From the NCBI RefSeq assembly GCF_000153405.2, contig NC_020802.1, positions 205,883 to 269,882 of the forward strand: a DNA stretch of 64,000 nt, read 5' to 3'. Position numbers and translations under genes: made by a program. The notes under the pieces were generated by a model, which did no database searches, was not told where the DNA came from, and was given only the letters and a program-made list of their open reading frames with translations. Numbering within the stretch: position 1 is the stretch's first letter; each line of letters begins with the position of its first letter. Positions 19,897 through 27,599 of the stretch are shown here, piece by piece. The DNA comes from Psychromonas sp. CNPT3 (GTDB lineage Bacteria > Pseudomonadota > Gammaproteobacteria > Enterobacterales > Psychromonadaceae).

Positions 19897-19912
19897 TGTG
19901 TCATAGATCACT
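19897..19912. promoter_or_regulatory. CRP-like site upstream of PTS EIIABC
   Basis: TGTGT-N6-TCACT matches eight of ten positions of the CRP consensus TGTGA-N6-TCACA. Its centre is about 115 bp before the permease ATG. A possible -10 (TACAAT, 19928-19933) follows. The second permease gene of the island has a similar site at a similar distance. Confidence 0.5.
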
Positions 19913-20018
19913 GAAAATTATTCTAGGTACAATTCTCTAGTAAATACCTTTTTTCTCTTCTATTTTTTAACTTTATTATCTTTGATAATCGCTACGTTGA
20001 ATAAATAAGGGAAACATC

Positions 20019-21920
20019 ATGATCAATGAACTAATCAATGCAAAGTTAATTTGCGTCGACTTGCAGGCACAAAGCAAGGAAGAAGTATTTTCAGAAATGG
20101 CAGACATTCTTTTTGCAGATGAGCGCATTAATGATAAAGATGCTTTTGTAGCAGATATTAAAGCGCGTGAAGCATTAGGTAATACGGGCTTTGAAGATGG
20201 TATCGCGATGCCTCATGCCAAAAGCAAAGCGGTGATTAATCCTGCTGTTGCAGTGGGAATTAGCCGTAAGGGTATTGATTATGATGCAGAGGATGGTCTT
20301 CCCTCTAAAATATTTTTTATGATTGCGTCACCAGATGGTGGAGCGGATCATCATATCGAAGTGCTTGTTTCTCTATCTTCAAAATTAATTGAAGACGGTT
20401 TTATTGAGAAATTTTTAAAAGTTGAAAATGCCCAGCAAGCATTAGATTTATTGCTAGAAAAAAAGGCAGTAGTAGAGATTAAAGAAGACGAGTGCAAAGG
20501 TTTTCTCATCGGTGTTACGGGTTGCCCTGCAGGAATTGCACATACTTATTTAGCTGCTGAGTGTTTAGAGAAAGGGGCTGCTAAATTAGGTTATGAGATT
20601 AAAGTCGAAACTAATGGCTCTATCGGTATCAAAAACAGCCCGACAACAGAAGAAATTGCCCGCGCTGATGCCATCATTGTTGCTGCGGATAAACAGGTTG
20701 ATATGAGCCGCTTTGCCGGCAAAAGATTGATCCAAGTGAGCGTTAAAGCGCCGATTAAAGATGCACCGGGTTTAATTGAAAAAGCACTAATAGCTCCTCT
20801 TTATAGTGATACTGGTGAGACAAATGTGAGTAATAAAAGTAAAGCATCGCAAGCACGTGGTGATTTATACCGTTATTTAATGAATGGCGTATCACATATG
20901 ATCCCATTTGTAGTGACGGGCGGTTTATTAATCGCGTTATCGTTAGCACTTGGTGGCGAGCCGACTGCAAATGGTATGGCTATTCCTGCAGGAAGTTTAT
21001 GGCAAAAAGTGCTTGATGTAGGTGTTGTTTCATTTACATTAATGATCCCTATTCTTGCTGGCTATATTGCTTATGCCATTGCTGATCGTCCTGCGCTTGC
21101 GCCTGGTTTGATTGGTGGTTGGATTGCTAACACGGGTTCATTTTATGGTGCAGATGCGGGTACGGGCTTCTTAGGGGCTATTGTAGCCGGTCTTTTAGTC
21201 GGTTATTTTGTTAAATTTATTGTTAATATTAATTTCCATAAGTTTTTACAACCCCTTGTTCCTATTATGATTGCTCCTATTGCGGGTACATTATTTATTG
21301 CTAGCTTATTTATCTTTGTTATTGGCGCGCCGATTGCAAGTTTAATGGAAAATCTAACGCTAGTCCTAACGGAAATGAGTACGGGTAATGTAGTTCTATT
21401 AGGTATTGTGTTAGGTGGGATGGCAGGCTTTGATATGGGAGGTCCATTTAATAAAGTGGCGTTCTTATTCAGTGTGGGCATGATTGCAAGTGGACAAACG
21501 CAGTTCATGGGCGCAATGGCGTGTGCAATACCTGTCGCACCTTTAGGCATGGCATTAGGCTCATTTATGGGGCGTAAATTAGATATATTTGAAGCGTCTG
21601 AAATTGAGGCCGGTAAAGCTGCTGGCGCGATGGGACTGGTTGGTATCTCTGAAGGTGCGATCCCTTTTGCAGCTCAAGATCCTTTATCGGTTATTCCTGC
21701 GAATATTCTCGGCTCAATGTTAGCTGCTGTATTAGCCTTCTCTTTTGGTATCACCAACAGTGTGGCGCATGGCGGACCTGTTGTCGCACTACTAGGCGCT
21801 ATCAATAAACCGTTACTGGCTTTATTTTGTATGGCGGCCGGCGCTGTTGTCACTGCAGTGGTAGTGATAGTATTGAAGACTATTCGTAAAAACAGAAGAA
21901 ACGCACAAGTAAGCGCATGA
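20019..21920 (+). CDS. PTS fructose-family permease EIIABC
   Basis: 633 aa, domain order A-B-C. EIIA (1-150) has phospho-His66 in GIAMPHAK. EIIB (about 160-260) has phospho-Cys169 in VTGCPAGIAHT. EIIC (about 285-620) has the fructose-family membrane domain (GVSHMIPFVVTGGLL, GMAGFDMGGPFNKVAF, GISEGAIPFA). It takes up and phosphorylates a hexose at the inner membrane using phosphate from HPr. The next gene, manA, suggests mannose (or a mannoside) as a substrate, but fructose is equally usual for the family. A GGGAAA site precedes the ATG. Confidence 0.93.
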   Translation: MINELINAKLICVDLQAQSKEEVFSEMADILFADERINDKDAFVADIKAREALGNTGFEDGIAMPHAKSKAVINPAVAVGISRKGIDYDAEDGLPSKIFFMIASPDGGADHHIEVLVSLSSKLIEDGFIEKFLKVENAQQALDLLLEKKAVVEIKEDECKGFLIGVTGCPAGIAHTYLAAECLEKGAAKLGYEIKVETNGSIGIKNSPTTEEIARADAIIVAADKQVDMSRFAGKRLIQVSVKAPIKDAPGLIEKALIAPLYSDTGETNVSNKSKASQARGDLYRYLMNGVSHMIPFVVTGGLLIALSLALGGEPTANGMAIPAGSLWQKVLDVGVVSFTLMIPILAGYIAYAIADRPALAPGLIGGWIANTGSFYGADAGTGFLGAIVAGLLVGYFVKFIVNINFHKFLQPLVPIMIAPIAGTLFIASLFIFVIGAPIASLMENLTLVLTEMSTGNVVLLGIVLGGMAGFDMGGPFNKVAFLFSVGMIASGQTQFMGAMACAIPVAPLGMALGSFMGRKLDIFEASEIEAGKAAGAMGLVGISEGAIPFAAQDPLSVIPANILGSMLAAVLAFSFGITNSVAHGGPVVALLGAINKPLLALFCMAAGAVVTAVVVIVLKTIRKNRRNAQVSA

Positions 21921-21938
21921 TTCTAAAAGCACTTTGTC

Positions 21939-22005
21939 ATACCCTTGAGATTTAGAGGTGCTAAATCAGTAAGCTAGATTGAGCATTTAGAGATAACATG
22001 GGTAT
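21939..22005. repeat. Short (67-bp) ERIC/IRU-like palindromic element
   Basis: Ends ATACCC (21939-21944) and GGGTAT (22000-22005). The outer 24 bases at each end match the ends of the 271-bp element at 41319-41589 at about 20 of 24 positions (left end ATACCCTTGA; right end, read inverted, ATACCCATGTTA). Both resemble the terminal repeats of enterobacterial ERIC/IRU elements. The whole unit can fold into one long hairpin. It lies between the permease stop and manA, so it is transcribed with them if the operon reads through. Confidence 0.7.
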
Positions 22006-22009
22006 CTAT

Positions 22010-22050
22010 ACAAAACCAAATTAATTTATTTAATTTGGTTTTGTTATTTT
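22010..22050 (+). terminator. 15-bp intercistronic hairpin before manA
   Basis: Arms ACAAAACCAAATTAA (22010-22024) and its exact complement at 22030-22044, loop TTTAT, followed by TATTTT. It is an A/T-rich intrinsic-terminator-like structure between the permease and manA, likely reducing read-through so that ManA is made at a lower level than the permease (inference). Confidence 0.65.
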
Positions 22051-22066
22051 AAAAATGAGAGTTAAT

Positions 22067-23263
22067 ATGCACGATAATTTTAATTGTTTTTTCTTGATGG
22101 ACAACGTTATTCAGGATTATGCATGGGGAAGTAAAACATCCATTAAGGCACTTTTTGGGATTGAAAACCCAGAGAATAAGCCCCAAGCTGAGATGTGGAT
22201 GGGGACGCATGGTAATGGTTGCTCAAAAATAGAGGTTGCGGGTAAAAGTGTTTTACTTTCTGAGTTTATTAATACAGATAAAAATGCGATTTTAGGTGCG
22301 CATACCGCGTTAAACTTTTCGCAATTACCCTATTTATTTAAAATACTAGCTGCTGAAAAAGCACTTTCAATTCAAGTGCACCCAACTAAAGAGCAAGCAG
22401 AAATTGGCTTTGCTAAAGAACAATCTCAAAATATAGCGCTCACAGCGAACAATCGAAATTATAAAGATGCCAATCACAAGCCGGAATTGATTTATGCCTT
22501 AACATCCTATCAAGCGATGAATGGATTTCGTGCTTTTAATGATATCGTTAATACCTTTAAACGATTAGATATAGCAGAGCTCCGCCCATTAATAACGTAC
22601 TTCCAAAAGCATCTTAACGCGCAAGGCTTAGCGCATTTCTTTATGGGGATATTAGCCCTGCAAGGTGGCGTTAAAGAAGCGGCTATTGAGAAGCTATTAG
22701 CTTTTTATAACGCGCATCCAGATGCCGAAAATGCCGAACTCATCGCGACCTTATCCAAGCAATATAAAAATGATGTGGGCTTATTTTGTCCCTTAATATT
22801 AAATGTTTGTACTTTAAAACCCGGTGAAGCGATGTTTTTAAATGCTTGCACACCGCACGCATACATTAAAGGCACTGGATTAGAAATCATGGCTAATTCA
22901 GACAATGTTATCCGCGCAGGATTAACACCTAAGCATATGGACTTAGAAGAGTTAAAAATATGTACACGCTTTGAACCTATCGCATTTAATGATCTGTTAT
23001 TAGCACCGAATACAGTTGATGGCGCATTTGATTACCCCATTCCGGTTGCAGATTTCAAATTTAGTATTTATCATAACCAAGCAATACGCGAATTGACGAT
23101 ACACAGTGCAGAAATTCTTTTAGTATTAGAGGGCGAGCTGGTTTTAAAACAAGAAAATTCGCAAACACTGCTTATCAAACAAGGAGATTCTGTTTTTATT
23201 CCAGCCTATACGAAAAAATACAGTGTGCACGGCACCGGCTCTTTTGCACGTGCATATAACTAA
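22067..23263 (+). CDS. manA: Mannose-6-phosphate isomerase, class I
   Basis: 398 aa from the ATG at 22067 (GAGAG five bases upstream); an in-frame ATG at 22055 overlaps that site. It interconverts mannose-6-P and fructose-6-P in the cytoplasm. Type I motifs are visible: QDYAWGSK near the start, zinc-ligand segment SIQVHPTKEQAE, KPELIYAL, and NACTPHAYIKG with the next ligand and active-site residues. The C-terminal cupin half is complete. Placed after a fructose-family permease, it would feed imported mannose-6-P into glycolysis. Confidence 0.96.
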   Translation: MHDNFNCFFLMDNVIQDYAWGSKTSIKALFGIENPENKPQAEMWMGTHGNGCSKIEVAGKSVLLSEFINTDKNAILGAHTALNFSQLPYLFKILAAEKALSIQVHPTKEQAEIGFAKEQSQNIALTANNRNYKDANHKPELIYALTSYQAMNGFRAFNDIVNTFKRLDIAELRPLITYFQKHLNAQGLAHFFMGILALQGGVKEAAIEKLLAFYNAHPDAENAELIATLSKQYKNDVGLFCPLILNVCTLKPGEAMFLNACTPHAYIKGTGLEIMANSDNVIRAGLTPKHMDLEELKICTRFEPIAFNDLLLAPNTVDGAFDYPIPVADFKFSIYHNQAIRELTIHSAEILLVLEGELVLKQENSQTLLIKQGDSVFIPAYTKKYSVHGTGSFARAYN

Positions 23264-23305
23264 TACCAAAGGAACTAAAAAAAGGATCCGTCTTGCTTGT
23301 TGAAA

Positions 23306-23416
23306 TTATTCTGAGCGCGTTGTGAGTTTTGAAGTGAGAGCAACTATCTCCTGCCACTCACGCCTTGCTAGTGCTAATTTTTCCGGCGTAATAGATGGAA
23401 GCTTAATTAATGCCAT
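23306..23416 (-). CDS. Possible 36-codon small ORF (MALIKLPSITPEK...)
   Basis: Antisense reading frame between manA and the AraC gene, ATG at 23414-23416, 36 codons. Its composition is protein-like, with an amphipathic helix (PEKLALARREWQEIVALTSK), but there is no clear ribosome binding site and no recognised homologue. The terminator hairpin at 23442-23460 would lie just upstream of it. It may equally be chance. Confidence 0.2.
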   Translation of the reverse strand: MALIKLPSITPEKLALARREWQEIVALTSKLTTRSE

Positions 23417-23435
23417 AGGTATAGAGTTAACAATA

Positions 23436-23472
23436 AAAAAGCAGTACGTTAAAGGTACTGTTTGATTTTTTT
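23436..23472 (+). terminator. Intrinsic terminator after manA
   Basis: CAGTAC (23442-23447) pairs with GTACTG (23455-23460), with flanking A-run and TTTGATTTTTTT on the 3' side. Its 180-bp distance from the manA stop is rather long, but the T-tract is good on the plus strand, and the A-run makes it usable on the minus strand also. Confidence 0.65.
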
Positions 23473-23485
23473 GGCACAAGGACGT

Positions 23486-23502
23486 GAATGCATTCTGCAT
23501 TC
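23486..23502. promoter_or_regulatory. 17-bp dyad upstream of the AraC regulator gene
   Basis: GAATGCA-TTC-TGCATTC, a perfect 7-bp inverted repeat with 3-base centre, about 57 bp before the regulator start. A symmetric site this close to a regulator gene is a candidate operator. The binding protein is unknown. Confidence 0.35.
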
Positions 23503-23517
23503 CTAAAGGGATAAAGC

Positions 23518-23547
23518 GGATCTTAAATTTCTTTTTAAGATCCTTTT
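23518..23547 (+). terminator. Terminator-like hairpin in the AraC 5' leader
   Basis: GGATCTTAAA (23518-23527) and its perfect complement TTTAAGATCC (23534-23543), six-base loop, then TTTT. It ends five bases before the AGAGGGA ribosome binding site of the regulator gene. It may be an attenuator, a processing site or the end of an upstream transcript. Confidence 0.5.
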
Positions 23548-23558
23548 AGAGGGACGCT

Positions 23559-24413
23559 ATGAGTGACACATTTTATAATCTAATTGATACTCTGCTTAGT
23601 GAAGCGGAAGAAATAAATAATATCTATTTTTCTTCTGACACACAAACACCCCCACAATTTAGCTATCAAGTAAATTTCTCACGCTTAGAGTTAGTGATAT
23701 CAGGCTCTTATAAAAATATTATTGAAGATCAACAGCACAACAGTAGAGAAGTGATACTTAACGCGGGAGATGTGCTTTATATCCCGCCTAACTGCTGGAA
23801 CAAGCCTATTTGGGATTCTAGTTGCTCAATATTAAGTATTCTCTTTGGGCAACGACAGGTAGGCTTTAGCCTGGTCAGTAAAAACCAAGAAGAGCAAGGT
23901 TTCTATGATGTGCAAAAAGACAGCATACAGACGCGAACAGGGCATAGTTTAGACTATATTCTCGGGGCAATTAATGTATTAGCACAAGAGAAAAACAGAA
24001 AACCAATGGATAAACATTTGATATTAGCGCTTTTGAGTTATTGTCAGTCAATGTTATTTATCCCACAAAATTGTGTCAAAAAACGCAGTGAAGATCTTTA
24101 TCAAAGCATTTGTGTGTATGTACAAAAACATTTTCATCATCCGATCACGCGCGCCAGTATTGCGGATAATTTTAATATTTCAGCGAATCACTTATCGCGG
24201 TTATTTAAAAAACAAGGTTATATTACGCTGATTGATTACATCGTTTGGGTGCGTATTGATCGGGCTAAATTTATGTTAAAGAAGTATCCTTTGCGCTTAA
24301 ATGAGATCGCTATGCGTTGCGGCTTTAAAGATGCAAATTATTTTTTACGTGTTTTTAAAAATAAAACAGGTTATACCCCTTCAGAGTACCGTTCACTTCA
24401 GCATATGGATTAG
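23559..24413 (+). CDS. AraC-family transcriptional regulator of the PTS island
   Basis: 284 aa with a strong AGAGGGA site. The N-terminal part is a cupin-like ligand domain (ILNAGDVLYIPPNCWN). The C-terminal 100 residues are the double helix-turn-helix of AraC/XylS proteins (ITRASIADNFNISANHLSRLFK, then LNEIAMRCGFKDANYFLRVFKNKTGYTPSEYR, residues about 195-280). It probably senses a sugar or sugar phosphate and controls the flanking PTS genes (inference from location). Its stop overlaps the convergent EIIA gene by 4 bp. Confidence 0.88.
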   Translation: MSDTFYNLIDTLLSEAEEINNIYFSSDTQTPPQFSYQVNFSRLELVISGSYKNIIEDQQHNSREVILNAGDVLYIPPNCWNKPIWDSSCSILSILFGQRQVGFSLVSKNQEEQGFYDVQKDSIQTRTGHSLDYILGAINVLAQEKNRKPMDKHLILALLSYCQSMLFIPQNCVKKRSEDLYQSICVYVQKHFHHPITRASIADNFNISANHLSRLFKKQGYITLIDYIVWVRIDRAKFMLKKYPLRLNEIAMRCGFKDANYFLRVFKNKTGYTPSEYRSLQHMD

Positions 24414-25180
24414 CGCTTAAAGCAATATAATAAAAGCGTTTCAAGTTCTTGCGGATCTCTTGTTTGCAGCAACAGATCTGTAAAGTTGGGATCAAGTAAA
24501 GCTCGGCTTAATGAGATCACGCTTCTAAATATGTCTTTAGAGGCATTGCGCGGAATAATAAGTGCAAGTACTAGGTTAATATCACCTAAAGGTGAGTGCC
24601 AATCAATATCCTCTTCTGAATGTAAAACAACCACCCACGGCTCATCGACCAGGTCACTCAATATATGAGGCATAGCAATACGCTTGCCGATACCTGTCGC
24701 AGAAATCTTTTCACGCGCGAGTAACGCACTTAATAAAGGTTTATATGACGACTTTGAAATGATGCGCGTGAGCGACAATAATATTTTGTTTTTATTATAT
24801 TGTGTTGCGGGATCAATGCTTTGTTGATGAAAATGAAAGCTAAAAGGCTGACTCAGTTGTTGCTGATAAGGGCGAGTGAAGTCATGTGCGATGTAGCGAT
24901 GATTGGTGTAAAGCATCTTAAAATGATCATTGATCAAATCAGTAAATACCATACAACTGAGTTCTGCATCTAAGCCTTCTATTTTTATTTGGCATAGATC
25001 GCCAGCCCGCCAGATGAGGCTCATGACTTGCAATGCATTTTTGCAGTTGGCATAGGTGCCTCTGCGCACATTATGTATCTGAATTAAGGATTTAAAATAA
25101 TTAGCCCCTCTTTTTAGGGCGCTTATTTCGGACATTTCTAACGCGGGTTTTTGGATCAAAAACAAAATATGTTTTTGCAT
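24410..25180 (-). CDS. HPr-like (His15 replaced by Glu) / PTS EIIA fusion
   Basis: 256 aa. The C-terminal 125 residues are a fructose/nitrogen-type EIIA with the phospho-His at 172 (RIAMPHILS). The first 90 residues align without gaps to HPr around the active site and helix 1 (LEMSEISALKRGANYFKSLI against LHTRP...FVKEAKGFTSEI in E. coli HPr). Glu15 takes the place of phospho-His15, Glu18 that of Pro18, and Asn that of Ser46. The domain therefore cannot carry phosphate in the HPr manner and may be regulatory. The gene shares one base with the upstream EIIB gene (TAATG), suggesting coupled synthesis. It could be a phosphate donor to the free EIIB or a regulator of the permeases. Confidence 0.8.
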   Translation of the reverse strand: MQKHILFLIQKPALEMSEISALKRGANYFKSLIQIHNVRRGTYANCKNALQVMSLIWRAGDLCQIKIEGLDAELSCMVFTDLINDHFKMLYTNHRYIAHDFTRPYQQQLSQPFSFHFHQQSIDPATQYNKNKILLSLTRIISKSSYKPLLSALLAREKISATGIGKRIAMPHILSDLVDEPWVVVLHSEEDIDWHSPLGDINLVLALIIPRNASKDIFRSVISLSRALLDPNFTDLLLQTRDPQELETLLLYCFKR

Positions 25181-25485
25181 TATTTAGATAAGCATTTTTT
25201 AAGTGCTTTACTGGCATCAATTAGGATCTCTTCAATGCTTAAGGTAAATATATGACTATGCTCAAAACGATTGAGCTCACTGATCTTTATATCTGAGGCG
25301 ATGATAACAACATCGGCACTGGCTATATCAAGGGCGCTTAATTTATGCTCAATTCCCATAGCACCTTGAGTTTCAACTTTAATATGTAAGCCCATCGCAT
25401 GTGCCACTTGGGTTAATTTTTCTGCTGCCATATAAGTATGTGCGATCCCAGTAGGGCAAGCGGTGACAGCGACTATTTTTTGCAT
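25180..25485 (-). CDS. Free-standing PTS fructose-family EIIB
   Basis: 101 aa, a single EIIB domain with phospho-Cys10 in VTACPTGIAHTYMAAEKL and the KVETQGAMG and ASDIKISELNRF segments. It lacks any membrane domain, so it must work with a separate EIIC or as a regulator. It is coupled to the HPr-like/EIIA fusion gene downstream and lies 115 bp after the A-C-B permease, with a terminator between. Confidence 0.93.
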   Translation of the reverse strand: MQKIVAVTACPTGIAHTYMAAEKLTQVAHAMGLHIKVETQGAMGIEHKLSALDIASADVVIIASDIKISELNRFEHSHIFTLSIEEILIDASKALKKCLSK

Positions 25486-25523
25486 AAGATATCTTCTTTA
25501 TGATTAAATGATAAGAGGTTAGT

Positions 25524-25567
25524 AGGCGCAAAAAAAATGCTTAACAACCAAGGCTGTTAAGCATTTT
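25524..25567 (-). terminator. Strong intrinsic terminator between permease and EIIB genes
   Basis: Perfect 13-bp stem (25534-25546 with 25555-25567), 8-base loop, followed on the minus strand by a run of T residues. It would stop part of the transcription coming from the A-C-B permease gene, so EIIB and the HPr-like/EIIA fusion would be made in smaller amounts or from their own promoter. Confidence 0.85.
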
Positions 25568-25600
25568 ATAAGTTAGATAAGCATCTGCCTATCTTTATGC

Positions 25601-27469
25601 TTATTTATTTTTTACGTAAGCTTGTAATATTTTCTCCGCATTACGCATTGCTTCTTTAGTCGTTGTTTCAACACACGCAATATTGGTAAAACGATGTGCA
25701 TCTTTGACCGCAATATCGTGCGCCATAATGATAACCTCAGCATTACTGATATCAAGTGCGGTTAAGCGATTACCGATGCCATTACCACTTTGCGTTTCTA
25801 CTTTTATTTTTATACCTAATTTACGCGCAGCCTTTTCTAAACTTTTTGCTGCCAGAAAAGTATGTGCGACGCCCGAAGGACAGGCAGTAAGCGCAAGGAC
25901 TTGAGCAACACCTTCATCGGTTATCTCAGTGAGTGGTTGCTCTGCATATTCTTCTATATCATCATCTTCAGTGATAGGTTTTTTAAGTAAATTAACAATG
26001 ATGGCAGTGGTGAGTGCGCCGGCAATCGTACCGACGATATAACCTATTTTCCCATCAACAACCGGTAATACAATCCAGCCACCCCAAGGCGCATGGTTGA
26101 TAACTTCCATTGTAAAGCCAACGATATTTCCGACCATGCCACCTGCGACAATGGCGGGAATAACGCGGAGAGGATCTGCAGCTGCAAAAGGAATAGCGCC
26201 TTCTGTGATACCAATCATGCCCATAATAGCCGCTGCTTTACCTTCAGCGCGTTCATCTTTTTTGTAGCGTTTTGGTGATAAAATAGTCGCGAGCGCCATA
26301 CCAAGTGGCGGCACACAAATTGCTATGCCAACGCCTCCCATTAACCAAGGTTGTTCTTGTACTTGAGTTTGTGCAAATAAAGTGGCTACTTTATTGATAG
26401 GTCCACCCATATCAAAAGCGGTCATACCACCAAGGATTGCGCCTAATAGTATTTTACCACTGCCAGCCATGCCACTTAACCAAAGGTTTAATGCTTCCAT
26501 CATATTCGCAATGGGTTGGCCAATAACCCACATGACGACAGCGCAGGTTAAAAAGGTGCCCGCCAGAGGGAAGATAAAAATAGTGCCCAAAGAGGTCATT
26601 GTTTCGGGTAGTTTGATGCGCTTTAGCTGCAGCACAATAAAGCCGGCTAAAAATCCCACAATGATAGCGCCAAGAAAACCCGTATGATATTGATTAACGG
26701 CAATATAAGAGCCAATCATACCCGGAGCTAAGCCCGGTTTATCTGCAATGGAATAGGCGATATAGCCACCGAGTATGGCGGTAAATAAAGTAAGTCCGGC
26801 AATACCCATATCCCAAATGTCGAGGAGAACGCCCTCTTTTGGAGCATCGCCTTTACCGAGTAGCATCACGGATAAGGAGAGCAATACGCCACCTGCCACA
26901 ATGAAAGGGATCATGTGTGAGGTGCCAAATAATAAATGTTGTTTCATGCGCACCGCAAAAGGTGGTGGCGCCATCGGTTGTCTTGGGGCCATTTTAACCG
27001 GTGCGGGTTTGACTACTTTTTGTGGTTGAGTAATTAATGCATACGCTTCTGCAATACTGGTAGCGTTACGTAGTTTATCAATAAAGCCATCTTCAATTAA
27101 TTTTGTTGAAATTTGCGCTAAGACTTCAATGTGCTGATTATCACCGCCCTCAGGAGAGGCAATTAAAAAAAACACATTCGATTTTTCATTATCATCAGCA
27201 CCATAATCAATGCCATTTTTACTAATACCTACTGCAACGGCAGGTTTTAGAACTGCATGACTTTTCGCGTGCGGGATAGCAATACCTTCTTCAAAGCCTG
27301 TATTTGCGATTTCTTCTCTTGCCCATACATCTTTTAAAAAGGCTTCTTTATCCGATAAGCACTGCGCTTTATCTAACAAATCGACCATTTCAAGTAGCAC
27401 ATCTGATTTATTTGTTGCTTGTAAGTCCAAGCAAATTAAATTTGGGGTGATGACCGATCCAATCTTCAT
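25601..27469 (-). CDS. PTS fructose-family permease, domain order EIIA-EIIC-EIIB
   Basis: 622 aa from the ATG at 27467-27469, preceded by GGAGAG; the in-frame ATG at 27481 includes that site. EIIA (1-150) has phospho-His67 (GIAIPHAKS). A Pro-rich linker (about 155-178) leads into EIIC (about 185-490; LFGTSHMIPFIVAGGVLL, GGMTAFDMGGPINKVA, GITEGAIPFA). EIIB is at the C-terminus with Cys530 (LTACPSGVAHT). The domain order differs from the A-B-C permease across the island. Substrate unknown; a hexose of the fructose/mannose type is likely. Confidence 0.92.
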   Translation of the reverse strand: MKIGSVITPNLICLDLQATNKSDVLLEMVDLLDKAQCLSDKEAFLKDVWAREEIANTGFEEGIAIPHAKSHAVLKPAVAVGISKNGIDYGADDNEKSNVFFLIASPEGGDNQHIEVLAQISTKLIEDGFIDKLRNATSIAEAYALITQPQKVVKPAPVKMAPRQPMAPPPFAVRMKQHLLFGTSHMIPFIVAGGVLLSLSVMLLGKGDAPKEGVLLDIWDMGIAGLTLFTAILGGYIAYSIADKPGLAPGMIGSYIAVNQYHTGFLGAIIVGFLAGFIVLQLKRIKLPETMTSLGTIFIFPLAGTFLTCAVVMWVIGQPIANMMEALNLWLSGMAGSGKILLGAILGGMTAFDMGGPINKVATLFAQTQVQEQPWLMGGVGIAICVPPLGMALATILSPKRYKKDERAEGKAAAIMGMIGITEGAIPFAAADPLRVIPAIVAGGMVGNIVGFTMEVINHAPWGGWIVLPVVDGKIGYIVGTIAGALTTAIIVNLLKKPITEDDDIEEYAEQPLTEITDEGVAQVLALTACPSGVAHTFLAAKSLEKAARKLGIKIKVETQSGNGIGNRLTALDISNAEVIIMAHDIAVKDAHRFTNIACVETTTKEAMRNAEKILQAYVKNK

Positions 27470-27583
27470 ATTACTCTCCATATTATTTGGTTTATTTTTA
27501 AACCTAAATTTTACTTAAAAATCACTTTTCGAATAGAAGATAAAAAAGGCATAAACTGGATTTTTGTACCCGCTGTATAAACT

Positions 27584-27599
27584 TGTGAGTTATTTCGCA
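27584..27599. promoter_or_regulatory. CRP-like site upstream of the A-C-B permease
   Basis: TGTGA-N6-TCGCA, nine of ten consensus positions of TGTGA-N6-TCACA, with A/T-rich flanks. Its centre is about 122 bp before the permease start, close to the distance seen for the first permease gene. Confidence 0.6.
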
